Notes: generated by a model from the sequence alone, not told the origin. Positions 11,676-24,230 are shown, counted from the stretch's first letter. The stretch is 64,000 bases of DNA from Nyssa sinensis (GCA_008638375.1 CM018031.1:15556415-15620414), one strand, 5' to 3'. Translations and numbers: made by a program.

Positions 11676-12458
11676 ACTTATTGTGAAACCCAAACAATAG
11701 CCATTTCTTCTGGTGCCTAGTGGTTTTCCAAATACTCTTGTGCTATTTTCAATCCAATAGGCAGCCCATTGTTCCCATGACACATGTAAATGACATGCAT
11801 AGAGATGGTAGCCAAGAAAAACCAGTGGTGGACCATTCGTCCAGCAGGATGTTAGTAAAGCTCATTTAACATGGACTTAAAATTAGGGAAGAAAGAAACA
11901 TAGAATTAAATGTGAGAAAACAAACAGAATTATATTAAGAATGAATTGAGTCACACTTGATATAAGCGCACAAATAAAATATGCAGAAGTAGAAGAAGAT
12001 GCATCACAAACAAAACTTAATAGAATAAAAGGGATAACAAGACACAGCAACACATAACATGATAAATTCTAGGTGCAACATCTTTATCAAAGGCCACCAC
12101 GAACTCACTTTGACCTCTCCCCTATTATATAAAAGAAACTCACAATGCTCTGTGCACTTTGATTTAGAAGTCTCCACTGAAGATGAATAAGCACAGAAGA
12201 TAGGCACAGCCCCTCTTAAGTCCATCCAACACCAATTGCCGCAAACCACACCATTGTACCCACAGATGCTTCAAATATATATTGCCTAAAATCAAGGGTA
12301 TCTCAGGAATTCTAGTCTTGAGCTTTTTTTCTTTCAATGAAATAAGGGGAACACCTTTATTTACACCAATGTGGGGAACAAAGATTGGCCAGTGGATGAA
12401 CCAAAGACCCATTAACTAAAGAGGAGCTAAACCCAACTCAAAAGCCATCTTCACTCGG
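10490..12458. other. Downstream of HERK1; 3' UTR plus intergenic DNA
   Basis: The part next to 12458 should contain the HERK1 3' UTR on the minus strand. Further left are a (GA)n run (11645-11674) and a block (about 11577-11636) resembling 59700-59764. Short ORFs in both strands have no coding character. Confidence 0.4.
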
Positions 12459-14966
12459 TCATCTACCCTCGGATTTCACCAACTGTGAGAACACCCTACT
12501 CATTGAAACACCTGAAAGATCATCCACACTTGACACTTCAAACTGAGCAGCTGAAGCACTAGTATCGACATGATTGAAATCATTGACCGGTGGAGAGAGC
12601 TCGCCAATGACAATAGTACTGTTTTCTTCAGGATCATTTTGAAGAACTGCCTCTTGGAGTTGAAGTGCATATTCCAGATTCCACAAGACATCTCCCATAG
12701 ACGGCCTGTCAACACCAAAGTCAGCCAAGCATTTCTCTGCTGTTTCTCCAAACTTCCTCAGAGAATCTGGTCTTATTTTCCCCACAAGGTTAGGATCTAT
12801 GATTTGCTCCAATTGCCCCCTCTTCTGCCACTTCATTGCCCACTCAGCCAAGTTCACCATCTCCCTTGGGAGGGATGGGTCTATTACAGGCCTTGCACAT
12901 AGAACTTCAAACAAAACAACACCAAATGAATACACATCTGATTTCTCTGTCAACTGTTGCCTTCTGAAATATTCAGGATCAAGATACCCAAAACTCCCTT
13001 TCACTGCAGTGCTTACGTGGGTTTGATCAATCTCAGGTCCCGTCTTTGAAAGCCCAAAATCGGCAACTTTGGCCATGAGATTCTCATCAAGCAATATGTT
13101 TGCAGACTTCACGTCGCGATGAATAACTGCTTTTGCATAGCTAGTGTGAAGGTAGTGAAGTCCTCTGGCTGCCCCAATGCATATCTCAAGCCTCTCCTTC
13201 CAACTCAAGCTCGGAAGACCAGAGCCATATAGATGGCTTTTGAGGGTCCCATTCTCCATATACTCATAAATCAAGATCATCTCATTCTTCTCATCACAAT
13301 ACCCAATCAATGAAACCAGATGACGGTGGCGAAATTGAGAAAGCATCTCAATTTCAGTTCTGAACTCTGCAAGACCTTGTTGGGACAGGGGATTACCCCT
13401 TTTAACAGCCACTTTTGTACCATCACTTAAAACTCCCTTGTAAACCTTCCCAAAACCACCAATTCCAATAACCCAACTCTCGTCAAAGTTATTTGTTGCC
13501 TCATGAACTACCACAAAAGGAAAGCGATACCCAAGGTTAGAACCAGTACTAATGGTTGTTCCACTAGAGTATTTACTTCCTATAGTGTGGGAAGTTTCTC
13601 CATTTAAGGATAAAGGAACCCATGTCTTCGAATGCAAGCGACGTGCAAGTTTTCTTCTTCTACATATCAAAAAGAGAATGCCAGTTAACACCACGGCAAC
13701 AAAAACCCCGATGCTCACACCCACAATCACACCCACATTCTTCTTTGAGCTTGAGATAGAGGAAGATGTCACCGAGGCCACCCCACTGAGGCTGCCCATG
13801 GAATTGTTCATTTTCATAATCTCCAGTCCATTTAGAATGGCATTAGGATCAGCACTGTTAATCGAAGATGGGCCAATACTAATACGTAGAGTAGCCTTAT
13901 CAGCTAATGGTGTGACAAGATCCATATAATACGCAGTGGCCAGAATGTTCAATGTTTTAGTAGTCAAATCAAGATCTGGAGCAACATTCCAAGAATCAAT
14001 GTAAACATTGAAGTAGAGCTGGTTAGGAGATGTACTTACTATATCACAAAAGTGAAACCGAATGAAGTACTGAAACCCCAAATCCACATGGAATTCCCAC
14101 GTTACATTGAAATTACTATTGGCAACATTTGCTGAGTTCATCTCAGTGAGAGTACCATAGACGGTAGCAGGAGCAATATCCGGCGTTGCTCCTCCATTAG
14201 GATACTTAACAGCTCCGATATTTGAAAAATTTTTGGCAACATTCTTTTCTACTAAGAAACTTTGATCAGGAACCCAAGTCCGCCATAAGGTATCATTCTC
14301 AGCCAAGAGTGCTGGTCCACCCATATTCACCCTAGCCACTGTCTCCAGTGCCTGTGAGAACAAGCCTTGGAATCCCGTGGGTGGATTAAAAGATTGTGCA
14401 TCATCAGTAATGAGTGTATCGGGGACAGAAACAACTTCCAAGGCATTCAAGAAGGCAACAGAATTGTTGGAAGGGGCGAAGGTGATGACAAGGGTACTTG
14501 ATGTCACGTTTATAGAGAATTCCTTAACAGAAGTGCTATTTGGATTGAAATTGCCAAGGAGTGCATAATTTTGGGCAGAAACAGAGAAATTCGCTGACCT
14601 CAAATTGTAATTCCCATAAACAGATGGGAAGAAATAAAGGCGGATCCAGTGACGCCCGCTCTGGCTGATTGAAAACGTGTAAGTAGAAGTTCCCGTAAAA
14701 ATTCTGGCCGTCTGATAGAGAGGCAAATCATCGGTCGATGTGATAGAATTGGAAGAGGTATTGGCCACAATGTTTTGAGGGGTTGAAAGGAACTTCAAAG
14801 CCAAGTTATCGGCCACAAAAACTCGATCTCCGACTGAAGTGTTGGCAGGCGATCCACAGTCTATAAGGTAATTGTCTCGTGGATTAAATCCACTAGAAAA
14901 GCATAACAAAGACAATATGATTGAAACCCAGATGAATAATTGAAATATTCCACCAACCATCATCAT
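12459..14966 (-). CDS. HERK1: HERK1-type CrRLK1L receptor-like kinase, 835 aa
   Basis: Plasma-membrane receptor-like serine/threonine kinase. The family senses cell-wall state and RALF peptides and acts in cell elongation with brassinosteroid signalling (known for Arabidopsis HERK1/THE1/FER). Domains in order: signal peptide (1-26), tandem malectin-like ectodomain (about 30-385) with many N-glycosylation sites, transmembrane helix (about 411-435) followed by RRRK, kinase domain (about 496-765), and a C-terminal tail. Kinase motifs are complete: G-loop GIGGFGKV (501-508), K522, alpha-C E540, HRD 617-619, DFG 636-638, and activation-segment GSFGYLDPEYF. The end, VFSQLVKSEGR, and the NGLEIMKMNNS block before the juxtamembrane are what I recall for HERK1, more than for THE1 or FER. 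One exon, no breaks, usual length. The ATG at 14966 leads three Met codons; any could start. A 5' UTR intron is possible. Confidence 0.93.
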   Translation of the reverse strand: MMMVGGIFQLFIWVSIILSLLCFSSGFNPRDNYLIDCGSPANTSVGDRVFVADNLALKFLSTPQNIVANTSSNSITSTDDLPLYQTARIFTGTSTYTFSISQSGRHWIRLYFFPSVYGNYNLRSANFSVSAQNYALLGNFNPNSTSVKEFSINVTSSTLVITFAPSNNSVAFLNALEVVSVPDTLITDDAQSFNPPTGFQGLFSQALETVARVNMGGPALLAENDTLWRTWVPDQSFLVEKNVAKNFSNIGAVKYPNGGATPDIAPATVYGTLTEMNSANVANSNFNVTWEFHVDLGFQYFIRFHFCDIVSTSPNQLYFNVYIDSWNVAPDLDLTTKTLNILATAYYMDLVTPLADKATLRISIGPSSINSADPNAILNGLEIMKMNNSMGSLSGVASVTSSSISSSKKNVGVIVGVSIGVFVAVVLTGILFLICRRRKLARRLHSKTWVPLSLNGETSHTIGSKYSSGTTISTGSNLGYRFPFVVVHEATNNFDESWVIGIGGFGKVYKGVLSDGTKVAVKRGNPLSQQGLAEFRTEIEMLSQFRHRHLVSLIGYCDEKNEMILIYEYMENGTLKSHLYGSGLPSLSWKERLEICIGAARGLHYLHTSYAKAVIHRDVKSANILLDENLMAKVADFGLSKTGPEIDQTHVSTAVKGSFGYLDPEYFRRQQLTEKSDVYSFGVVLFEVLCARPVIDPSLPREMVNLAEWAMKWQKRGQLEQIIDPNLVGKIRPDSLRKFGETAEKCLADFGVDRPSMGDVLWNLEYALQLQEAVLQNDPEENSTIVIGELSPPVNDFNHVDTSASAAQFEVSSVDDLSGVSMSRVFSQLVKSEGR

Positions 14967-16651
14967 AATTATTACAGAGCAAAAAAGATGGGTTCTCTGA
15001 GTTCAGCTGGAGCTGCAATTTAGGGTTCTTATACAGGAACTACAATACAGAAACTTGAAGTTTTCAAACACAAATACTCAAAGACCCATCAAAGAACACT
15101 GAACAAAACAGAGAAAAAGAGGGTACCTTTTAAATCAAGTGAGCTTCAATATAGAGAGACCCAGATTTGTAATAGCCAAGAAGAAGGTAAATCAGATGTG
15201 CCCTTTTGGAGTCTAACAGAGTACAAGAGGAACGAACAAATTTTGTATATAACAGCACAAATTTTGCAAAAACCAGACAGGTTTGAACTGGAGAGCAACC
15301 ACAGAAAATGACAGATTCATAGATTTTTTTTCTTTAACAAAATAAATAAATATAACTTCAAGAAATGGAAAACCTAGAGGGGAAAACAGAGTCAAAGATA
15401 ATGTATACGAGGCCAACTAGGTTTCAGACGGCACACCGTTTTATATTTGACGAATCTCAATATCTCAGCTGCCAGTGTGAACTGTCAATCTAAACAAGTA
15501 CAAAGTAACTCAAGAAGAGAGACCAGATCTTCGTTGCCGATGGATAGAAAGAAAGAGAAGTAACTGAAATAATAACGCGCCGAGTAATTCGGTCACTGTA
15601 ATGGTTCATTACTCGCCGATTAGTGGTTATTACACGAGTTTTTAACTTTAGCTGTATCTCTTTTTTTTATTGAAATTTTTAATTTAATTTTTAAAAGCTA
15701 CCTATACTTTGTAGAAATTAGTTAAAAGTTTATCGTTTGATTAAGTTTTTAAATATAAATTTTTAATTTCGAAATGTTTGACAAATTATTAATTTTAATT
15801 TTTTATAATTTAAATTATTATATTCAAATATATTTTTATAATTTTTAAAACATTAATTACAAAAATTTTAAAAATATTTTTTAAAAAATTATATCTGAAT
15901 CATTATCTAAATACAACTGTGTGATTTATTTAAAAATGAATAAAAAAAATTGATGAACACAATAAAAAATTCTCATAAAGGAAAAATTAAATATTGATTA
16001 TTTGTCTTGTCAATTTAATTTCACCATCTTTCTTTTTTTTTTTTTTTCCCCTAAATCAACTCTCTATCATACAACAAATCTAATTTTTATTTAAAAAATA
16101 TGTAATTAAAATTAAGTAATAGAAGTCATGACTTATTAAAAAAAAATATATTTATTGTCATAAGCCTAATTTTTATAGCCGTAATTTTCAAATAAAAAGA
16201 GATATTTTATTTTGCTAAGAATTATAGAATAAATTATTTTTTTTATTAGAATTGTAGAGTAAACTTCACGAAGTACAATTTGTGTTCAAATATTTTTCAA
16301 AAATACAGAAGTCGTGCCGGAATGTATGCATCTCATGGTTAAGTTAGTAGTTCTTTGCAAAGCTGGCATCTTTAGACTTTATTTAGCGAGTCTATCTTCT
16401 TATGCCTATTGAACACCAGTGGATCAAGATAATTGTAGTTACAAGTTTTTCAATCATTGTTTTTTGTGACAGTGATTCCAAATGTGTTATTTTAATCTCT
16501 AATTAACTTCACACCTCTTATACTTAAGAATTTTATCAAGATTATGAGAGCAAACTCTTATATAATAACTCTCATATCCAACTAATTGATTAAAATTAGT
16601 AATCTCTGTATTTCGCTCAATAAGAAATTATATCTTTTATGCTGATAGATT
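14967..16651. other. 5' side of HERK1, then intergenic DNA
   Basis: 14967 to about 15550 is less AT-rich and probably holds the HERK1 leader and promoter. From about 15640 rightward it is very AT-rich with no coding signal. Confidence 0.4.
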
Positions 16652-16737
16652 CATTATACAAAAGGAGTCAAAAGTATGCACGGGAATTCTAATCCATTAT
16701 ACAAAAGGAGTCAAAAGTATGCACGGGAATTCTAATC
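16652..16737. repeat. Perfect 43-bp tandem duplication
   Basis: A unit starting 'cattatacaaaaggagtc' occurs at 16652-16694 and again at 16695-16737 with no differences. This points to a recent duplication or an assembly artefact. Confidence 0.95.
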
Positions 16738-16911
16738 CAATTTTGAGAAGTTCTTTTCTTCCTTTTTTTCTTTCTTGTTTTTCAGAATTCGGTTGTCTAA
16801 GTAATGGCCGGTGCTTAAAATTTTTCTAAACTGTGTTATTTCATGAAGTTGAAAAGGAGATCCAAGCCGTTCATATGATCACAATTCAAGTCAACTCGAG
16901 CTATTTATGAG

Positions 16912-17514
16912 TAGGAGTGCAACTGTGACAGATCAAGTTTGGGTTAAGTAATATTCAAGTTTAACTCAAATTTTGAAAAAGTCAACTCGAGTTTAACTTT
17001 GAATCCGAATTAAAATTTATTATATTGGTTCAACTCTAAACTAACTATTTTTCAACAATTTAAATGATCAATTCTAATTTTTTTATTTTATTAATTTCTT
17101 CAATAAATTACTATATTTTTTCCTATTTTGATTATACATAAAAGGTCCAACTATTTCTCTCAATTTCTCCTTTTAAAAAACAACTAAAAGTCATTTAAAA
17201 TAATTCATTCAGCATAATTTAATTTTAAAAAAAATGTTCAAAGTAAAAAAAAATTAAATTATAAAAATGTAAATAGTAATGTTTGTAAGAAAGTCTCACT
17301 AATCTAATGGTGAATAACTAAAGTATAATAAAATATAATATATAAAATATTAAGTTCGGACTCAAATTTTTAAAGTCTTGACCAAAGTTCAACTCTAATT
17401 TAAATCGGATTTTAGTTATTTTACCTACTCTCATTCTAAAGTTTAAAATTTAAAATTCAAGTTCTAAAAAAATTAGGATCGAACTCAGGTTAACCCACTC
17501 AAATTGCATCCCTA
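16912..17514. mobile_element. hAT-like MITE, family A copy 2
   Basis: A 603-bp element collinear with 3928-4564. Left end TAGGAGTGCAAC; right end in reverse TAGGGATGCAATTTGAGTGG. Flanks TTTATGAG (16904-16911) and ACTATGAG (17515-17522) match at 6 of 8 positions, as expected for an old 8-bp TSD. No coding capacity. Confidence 0.75.
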
Positions 17515-17811
17515 ACTATGAGACGTCATCGTGTGAGAAGATCGTGTGACCGACTTGAGTAGGTTGTTGTATATACTACTTTTTGCTTGTTTTAGTTTAA
17601 TATTTTTATTTGATTATATATGTTAGTTTGAGGTAGACATTAAGAACCTAGTTCAAAATTAGTCATTTAAGTTATGTTTGTTTGTTCAGTCTTGGAGAAA
17701 TTGGATAAATTAGTCTTTATGTTTTCTGAGATTAGTGTTTGAAAAAAAAAAGGGACTCAGTAATAGTATCGAGAGTAAATAATAACACATAACATGTATA
17801 AAATAATAATT

Positions 17812-18055
17812 TTGTTAGAATTTTTTTAACAAAATAGAAGTTGCTCCCTCCAAATTTTTATATATATTCATATGAACTTTTTAAAATTTTAATACTTTTT
17901 ATTTGACCTCCTCAAAAAATTAGATATTTTATTTTTTATAACTAATTTTGTTAGAATTATTTAACGAATTAAGAATTGACACCTCTAACTTTTTTCTAGT
18001 TTATATTCATATGAACCTTCTAAATTTTTATACCTACAATTTGGCTCCCTCTAAT
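17812..18055. repeat. Diverged direct duplication, about 110 bp
   Basis: 'ttttgttagaatt' followed by 'catatgaac', 'taaattttta' and 'ctccctc' blocks recur in the same order at 17812-17917 and about 17943-18055. Several blocks resemble the AT-rich dispersed family, so this may be two adjacent decayed copies. Confidence 0.6.
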
Positions 18056-19396
18056 TAAAATTTCTGAATACGCTAATATATGCGGTGTAGGCCCCTAACT
18101 TTCTTAATTAGCTTAGCCTCTTTAATTCGCTTGCTCTTAGTGGTTGCCTTTACTTTTTCATGCACTACCCTAGTGGTAGTTTCATCTCCCTTAAATTCTA
18201 GTGATTGTCATTTTCCACTTTTAATCACTCAGTAGAGAATAGTTATGTCATCTTTAATTATTGAGGTAATCACAACCCAAGTTGAAAGGGTCCTCTTTTG
18301 GTTAATTTCCTCAAATCACCTCATAGTCAGATTTCAAAGGGCACAAGTCTTAGTCCACCATATTCAAGGAATTTGGTGTTCTCTAACCTACAAATATCAA
18401 GCCGTTTTAAGTTTTTTTGAATTTTGGCACGTTCATACATGACTTAATCTAGATTTGATCCAGCGTCTCAGTCATTTAAAGTAGTGTCACCTTTTGTCCC
18501 AGACACTACGTTGAATAGGTGAGACACTGCCCCAAACGAGCACTTACACTTGATAGAGAAAATTCGAGAACATTTTTTTGGCACTCCGGATGGAACTACT
18601 CGCTAATAATGATCAAGTCCGCTAACCAAATAAATCAACTGGAAATGAAGTTTGTCATCTCAATGAAGAGAAGTCCTATTGAATTTGTTCAAGTTGCTCA
18701 GCCTATGGCTTCATAACCACCTCTATATGTGGCCAAATAAATTTGATGGTGATGTGCTTATGAAAAACATCAATTTGATGATGCAAGTTGCCAACTTGAC
18801 AATCAAATCGATCATTTTGAGGATGAGAAATTAATGATATTGCTTAGTCACAGTAGCTTATTTTCCTTACCTGAATCCTTAAATTCATGTGTTAAATTTG
18901 CTTAATTAGTGGATTAGACATCATCCCCCTAGTTTTTTTTTTTTCTTCCTGTTTTGAGTTTTTCACATAAAATTAGGAGTCTTGTAGACTGACTGTTTTA
19001 ATTATTGCACTTAATTATTAACTAGACATGGTTAACTTAGATGATAATTAATTTAATCAATTCATCAAAGCAAGTATTAATTATTAATTTGAACATTAGT
19101 TCAAATTTATTATTTTTGTTCAATTAAGTTTTAAATTGAAAAACTAAGGTTTGAGCTATTTAATTTGCAAAATTTAGCAAAATAATAATAATTTTTAAAA
19201 ATTTCTCACCTCGCCATTTTCCAAGAATAACTACGGAGATGGAGTGAATTAGTATGGCAATCCCCCCCCCCCCAAAAAAAAAATGAAAATTTTGTTTTTT
19301 CAATTGTTATTAAATATTTTTAAGAAATAATTATTATTTGTCTCCCCTCTCTCAAAATTTGCTGAATTTTATTTTATTTCTTTTAAAATTCCTAAA

Positions 19397-19432
<36 letters not shown>

Positions 19433-20475
19433 AATCCTCTAAGCACAATTTCTGGATCTAGCCTATAGACTTAACCTAATGAAAGTATTAAACTTCATTG
19501 TTTAACCTAATTTCCTAACTTTAGCATAAATGTGATCTCCCATTGGTAAGTCTACCAAATATTAATGAAATCTGATGACTCAAACCCGTACCATACGCAT
19601 TCAATAAAATAAAATGAATAATTAAAAAAAAAAGGGAGGAAGTGCAGGGCAGTTGGTGCCTAAATACCATAAATATTTACAACCAGAAATGGTGCCACCA
19701 TTCAGTTGGCCACTGAAAACCTAACCCTTTTTGTAATATTATCTCCATGAAAGAATGGGAAAGCTCCATGCAGATCACAGCTAGCATATTTTACACAGTC
19801 GTGTACGCCACGATCGAAGGAAACGAATGGAAGATATCTGGTGGGGACATTGCAAAAGACAACTTTCAAGAATTGAAAATGACTCAAAAACTTGTATGTA
19901 TATATATATATATATATGTATTCATTACTTAATACAAAAATCATCATCTCGTCCACTTGATCGTTCCGTGATTTTCGTAAAGTCTCTCTTCAAACGAAAT
20001 AAGACGATAGAGTTTACGAACTTGAGACTATGATTAAAAATTTTAGTAACTTTCAACTAACCAAAACACGGGATATCGGCTAGTGTATATGTGTGCATGG
20101 AGAAAAGGACAAACAAAATGTCAACTGTAGATTTATATGATATTTATGATCAGAGTGGTCTTTGATGATGGTTTGTACACGTATTGTTTTTTATTTGTAT
20201 GATGCATGGGGAGATGAAGATGTTACTTTGATTCATGTCAGCACAAGAGAAGAAGTCCAAGTCTCCCATAAACAAAATGAGTTTTCCTCACATGGGAGTT
20301 AATGGTGTTAGAAGATTTGAAATGAGTTTTGGAGGATGGATTTCTGTTCATTTGGTGGAATCAAGAGGGAGTGAAATGAGACCACCCCATGTGATTACAT
20401 TAGTAAGATGGTAATTTATTTCTAATTTACATGGATTAATGAGCCTCCTTATTTCTTCCTACCTAGTAATGCACG
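18056..20475. other. Intergenic, no gene seen
   Basis: AT-rich DNA with an (AT)n run (about 19401-19428), a run of C then A (19262-19281), and short ORFs (18245-18716, 19702-20033) without recognisable domains. Nothing is supportable as a gene. Confidence 0.4.
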
Positions 20476-20670
20476 CAAGGCGGATTTATGTGTTGGTTGG
20501 CGGGCAATTATGAAATTTTAATCTTTTATTATTATATTTTAAAAAAAAAAGAATTTCTAAAAATTAAGACTTATGCCTCTAAATTTTTTATATTTCTATA
20601 AAAATCTTCCTAAAATTTTAACTTTTATATTACCACCAAACTCTATAATTTAGATTGGCCACTAAATGAA
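20476..20670 (+). repeat. AT-rich dispersed repeat family, copy 3
   Basis: Starts near 'aaggcggatttatg' and ends near 'tataatttagattggccact', with 'aaaattttaa'-type blocks between, matching the family pattern seen near 34265-34485. Confidence 0.4.
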
Positions 20671-20947
20671 TAAAGGGCCCTTTTGAAACAGCGTTTTTTT
20701 TATTTACTTAAGAGGAATTAATTAGTGGGAGGTTTTTTAAAACAAGTGTTTAGAAGTCAAGATGGAAGAGAAAATACTTTAACTCTAAAAGTCTTGAGTT
20801 TTTAAATCTCAAATGATGTGGCACGATAATATTGGCAGTACATTAAGTCATGTAATTAATGAGTTACAGTAAAATTTTGTCATGTAACTGTCACATCATT
20901 TGGGATATTTTTTTTAAAGAGTAATTCTACTCTTACCTTCTTATCTT

Positions 20948-21071
20948 ACCAAAATTGTTTATCTTCATGAGTTGGCAGTATTGTATTGGTTGGATATCAC
21001 ATGATGTCACATCGTGATGTGATATCCAACCAATATAAGACTGTCAACTCATGAAGGTAAACAATTTTGGT
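20948..21071. mobile_element. Foldback (palindromic) MITE, 124 bp
   Basis: Two arms of about 54 nt (20948-21001 and 21018-21071) are nearly perfect reverse complements. Outer ends are ACCAAAATTGTTT / AAACAATTTTGGT; inner parts are TTGGTTGGATATCACAT / ATGTGATATCCAACCAA. The loop is about 16 nt. It would form a hairpin if transcribed, so it could also be a small-RNA source. No clear TSD is visible. Confidence 0.8.
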
Positions 21072-21214
21072 AGAATTTTTATGTAAGCCAAACATTATTG
21101 TTTTTTAAATTATATGGTATCAAGTCCAATAGTGATGAGGTGCCCCACTTTCCCTCTTACAAAAACATGAGCTTCTTTCTATCAAACTTGTGCTCAATTG
21201 CCATGTCATCACTT

Positions 21215-22345
21215 TTTATTTTTGAAACTTTAAAACTAAATAACTTACAATATATAAGTCCGTTTTTTATAAAAATTATATATTTAGATTCAAAAAATTG
21301 AGATCTATCAAACAAGATCTATATTGCATAAGAAATTTTGTCAAAAGAATCGTATTTTTTTAAGTCGTTGCAAGGAATTGTTGAAGTCTAAAAAATAGTA
21401 GCAAAGGCCATGTAAGAAAATTAGAAAAATGCTACAGGTGTAGTGTTGGCTTCCATTTAAAATTCTATGTTGGCATAGAAATACACACTCTATAATGTAA
21501 CGCTAGCTTATTGTGATAAAAAGTTAATGGTAGTTAAATCTAAGTGCTTTTGTTTTCATTGGCACCCACGTTCTTAACTTTTCCATCCTTACAAAAGTAT
21601 TAAATCATATTTTGACTATTTTTTGACTGTCCATATTCTAATAAATTGTAGCAAAAGACCATAACAACTTATTTATGAATACATGGCAAATAGAAGTCTT
21701 GATAAATTCTCAAGCCCTGATAAATTCTCATAGCCACCTCCACTGTCAAATCCAAAACAAAGCTGAAATTCAATAACTAATTTTTGGAACTCTATGCCTT
21801 TTTGGTTCACTCTTGTCACTGTGTTAGGAGTTACAGGAGTCACTTTAAGTAAAAAAAAAAAAAAACTCTTCTTGAATATTACATAAGTTTAATTTTTTTC
21901 ATATTGAAAATTTTTCGATGGAGAATGTTCTCTGTCCGAGAAACATTTCTTTATTGCTTTTTTTTTTTAGTTTTGTATTGTTTTCTTTATCTAATTTTTT
22001 TGTTTTATCAATGTTAGAGTATTACCACTTTCCTAAGGAACAAAAGTTGTTTAATGCATTGTTAAAAATATGTGTAATACTTTTTATAAATTTTTCAAAT
22101 TTCTCTGTTCTGGGATAAAGACATTTCTCTTTTTTGAGACAGAGAATATTCTCTAACTTAGTTTTGTGGACAAAGAATTTTTGATGAAAATTCTCTGTCC
22201 AAAAAACACGATTTTTTTTATTTTTATAGAATTTCCTATAGAATATAGATCTTGTTTGATAAATATCATATTTTAGAATCCAAATATATAATTTTTATGA
22301 AAAATGAACTTATGTATTGCAAGTTATTTAATTTTGAAATTTATA
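21215..22345. mobile_element. Inverted-repeat DNA element, about 1.1-1.3 kb
   Basis: The block at about 21215-21345 ('aaataacttacaa', 'aaaattatatatttaga', 'caaacaagatctatatt') recurs in reverse complement at about 22200-22345. Between them is AT-rich DNA with repeated 'ttctctgtcc' words and no coding signal. A fragment of the same family is at 47290-47550. True ends may lie outside the given span. Confidence 0.6.
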
Positions 22346-23322
22346 AAAAAGTTGGGTGATGAAGTTGCAGAGGAGCACGTCAAACTCTAGTTGACGTTCC
22401 ATATCTTTTGAATTTTTACACTAAGGGGTATTTTTGTTAATAAAAAATTTAAGGACATTTTATATTAACACTTTTACAATTGAACCTTATATTAATTAAG
22501 TACTTTATGAAGGATCTATTACCCAATTCCTCTCATTAAAAACCCACTTACACTTTTTTTTGTACAATTTGATTAAGACACTATTTGGGAGAGCATCTAC
22601 AACACTTTTTTGAGCATCTGAAATGCTTGGCCAAACTTATCTAAGCTTCCTCAAAAGCATGTTTGTGATATGCCCATTTCTGAAACGGCCAAAAAGGCAC
22701 AACAGCAAACACTTCGATTACAAAGTTCACACGGTTTCTCTTTGTTACCCATTTCCTCAATTTCTTTGGAAGTATCTTATATGCATGACACATTACCTAT
22801 GTTTAATTATTTAATAACAAATACATAATATGTCATACATTCAGTATTATATTAAGAGAAAATAAGGAAAAAAATATAATAAAGAGGACCTAATCCATTT
22901 TTGTGACATTTCAATTTTTGATTTACATATTCAAGATAAAGTTTCCAACATCATATAATTGTCTAACCCAAGAAGTCCTAACATGAGCGAAAGGTCCACA
23001 AGTACAAAGATTTGGATGTGTCAATTCTCTCACACACTGAAACTATCTTTATATTATAGATATAATAAAAAGTGCAAATAAAAAATAATTATTTCTATAT
23101 AACTATTAACAAATATCTAATTAACAAAGAGATTTACTCAACATTAATTTTTCATAATTCGAAGTAACTTCAAACGAATATGTACTCTCTTTAGATGACA
23201 AAGAATTAATTCAATCATGTACATTCACATGCGTAATTGTGAATGTCTGCACTTATTTCAAGATAAGTATATAATTATAAACCCAATCTAAAAGCTCGTG
23301 ATAGGAACTCTTGAAAAAATTT

Positions 23323-23574
23323 TGACGGTTGAAAATTGGAAACTCAACTTTAAATTAACTCGATCCTTAAAACTCAGGTGTTAAGCTCTTATATATAGAC
23401 CAGAGGAGCTAAAGACAGGTGATGTGGGACAATCCAACACGCCCCCTGGACCACATTGTCCGCGGAGGGAAGGCAGGTGAGCGGCCTCGTGCAGCTAGCC
23501 CAAAGTTAGAGTTCTAGCATGACTCTGATACTACGTTGAAAATTAGAGGCAGACAATGTGGGAACAATCTAACA
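23323..23574 (-). mobile_element. TRIM-like miniature LTR retrotransposon
   Basis: Read on the minus strand: a short left LTR remnant starts TGTTAGATTGTTCCCACAT (right edge 23574) and ends TTTTCAACG. It is followed at once by TAGTATCAGAGT (23522-23533), close to the tRNA-iMet primer-binding site. An internal part of about 85 bp ends in the purine-rich CCAGGGGGCG. Then comes a second LTR starting TGTTGGATTGTCCCACAT (from 23439 leftward), with a TATATATA box and an end near TTTTCAACCG. There is no coding capacity. The left LTR seems to have lost its middle. No clean TSD found. Confidence 0.7.
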
Positions 23575-24230
23575 GAGTCATATTGAGATATATTTAGAGC
23601 TTGTTTGACGTCACGTGTGAGGCACAATATAGTATTATATACAGATCAACTCGTTATTCTTCCAACAAAGTTTTAAAAAGTCCTTAAAATCGAGATGCCA
23701 TCTTGCTTTTTAAAGCCTCACCAGCTCCGCCAAACTACTCCTTACCCAAAGCTACAGGAAAGTTAAAAAACCAAACAAACAACCAAATGAAGAAACAAAT
23801 AAAGTTAGGTGCAGCAATGTAGGCGTTTGGTTCTTGAAAAAGTCTAAAGCTGGTTCCGAGATTGCCGCTTCTCACGAATGCGCAAGTTGGGTTTTGGAAT
23901 CATTATCTCTGACTTAGTGAATAGCAGAAAATTAATTGGCCGTCCATTTATTGGAACAAATACACATGGCCTTAATTATTAATCAAAGAGAACACTAACA
24001 AAGAGCCTAAACTATCAACATTAATGGTTGTTAGATGAGGTTGGCATTTATTAAAAAATGTAATGAAATCCCAGCTAAGCAAATCTAAGAAATTATTCTA
24101 TGATTCCCGATACGAGAGATGTAACATTTTCTATGATTAATTTCAACATTTTATAAAATTTAAGTCGCAATCATGATAAGATTAAAACTCTAAAATCAAG
24201 ACTCACAAAATAACTTTTCGACAAAACGAA
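23575..24230. other. Intergenic, no gene seen
   Basis: Mixed-composition DNA without an ORF or repeat that I can support. Confidence 0.4.

Noticed and set aside
12500..14568. Several 60-125-codon ORFs on the plus strand and in another minus frame across HERK1
   Set aside because: They are shadows of the intact 835-codon kinase frame.
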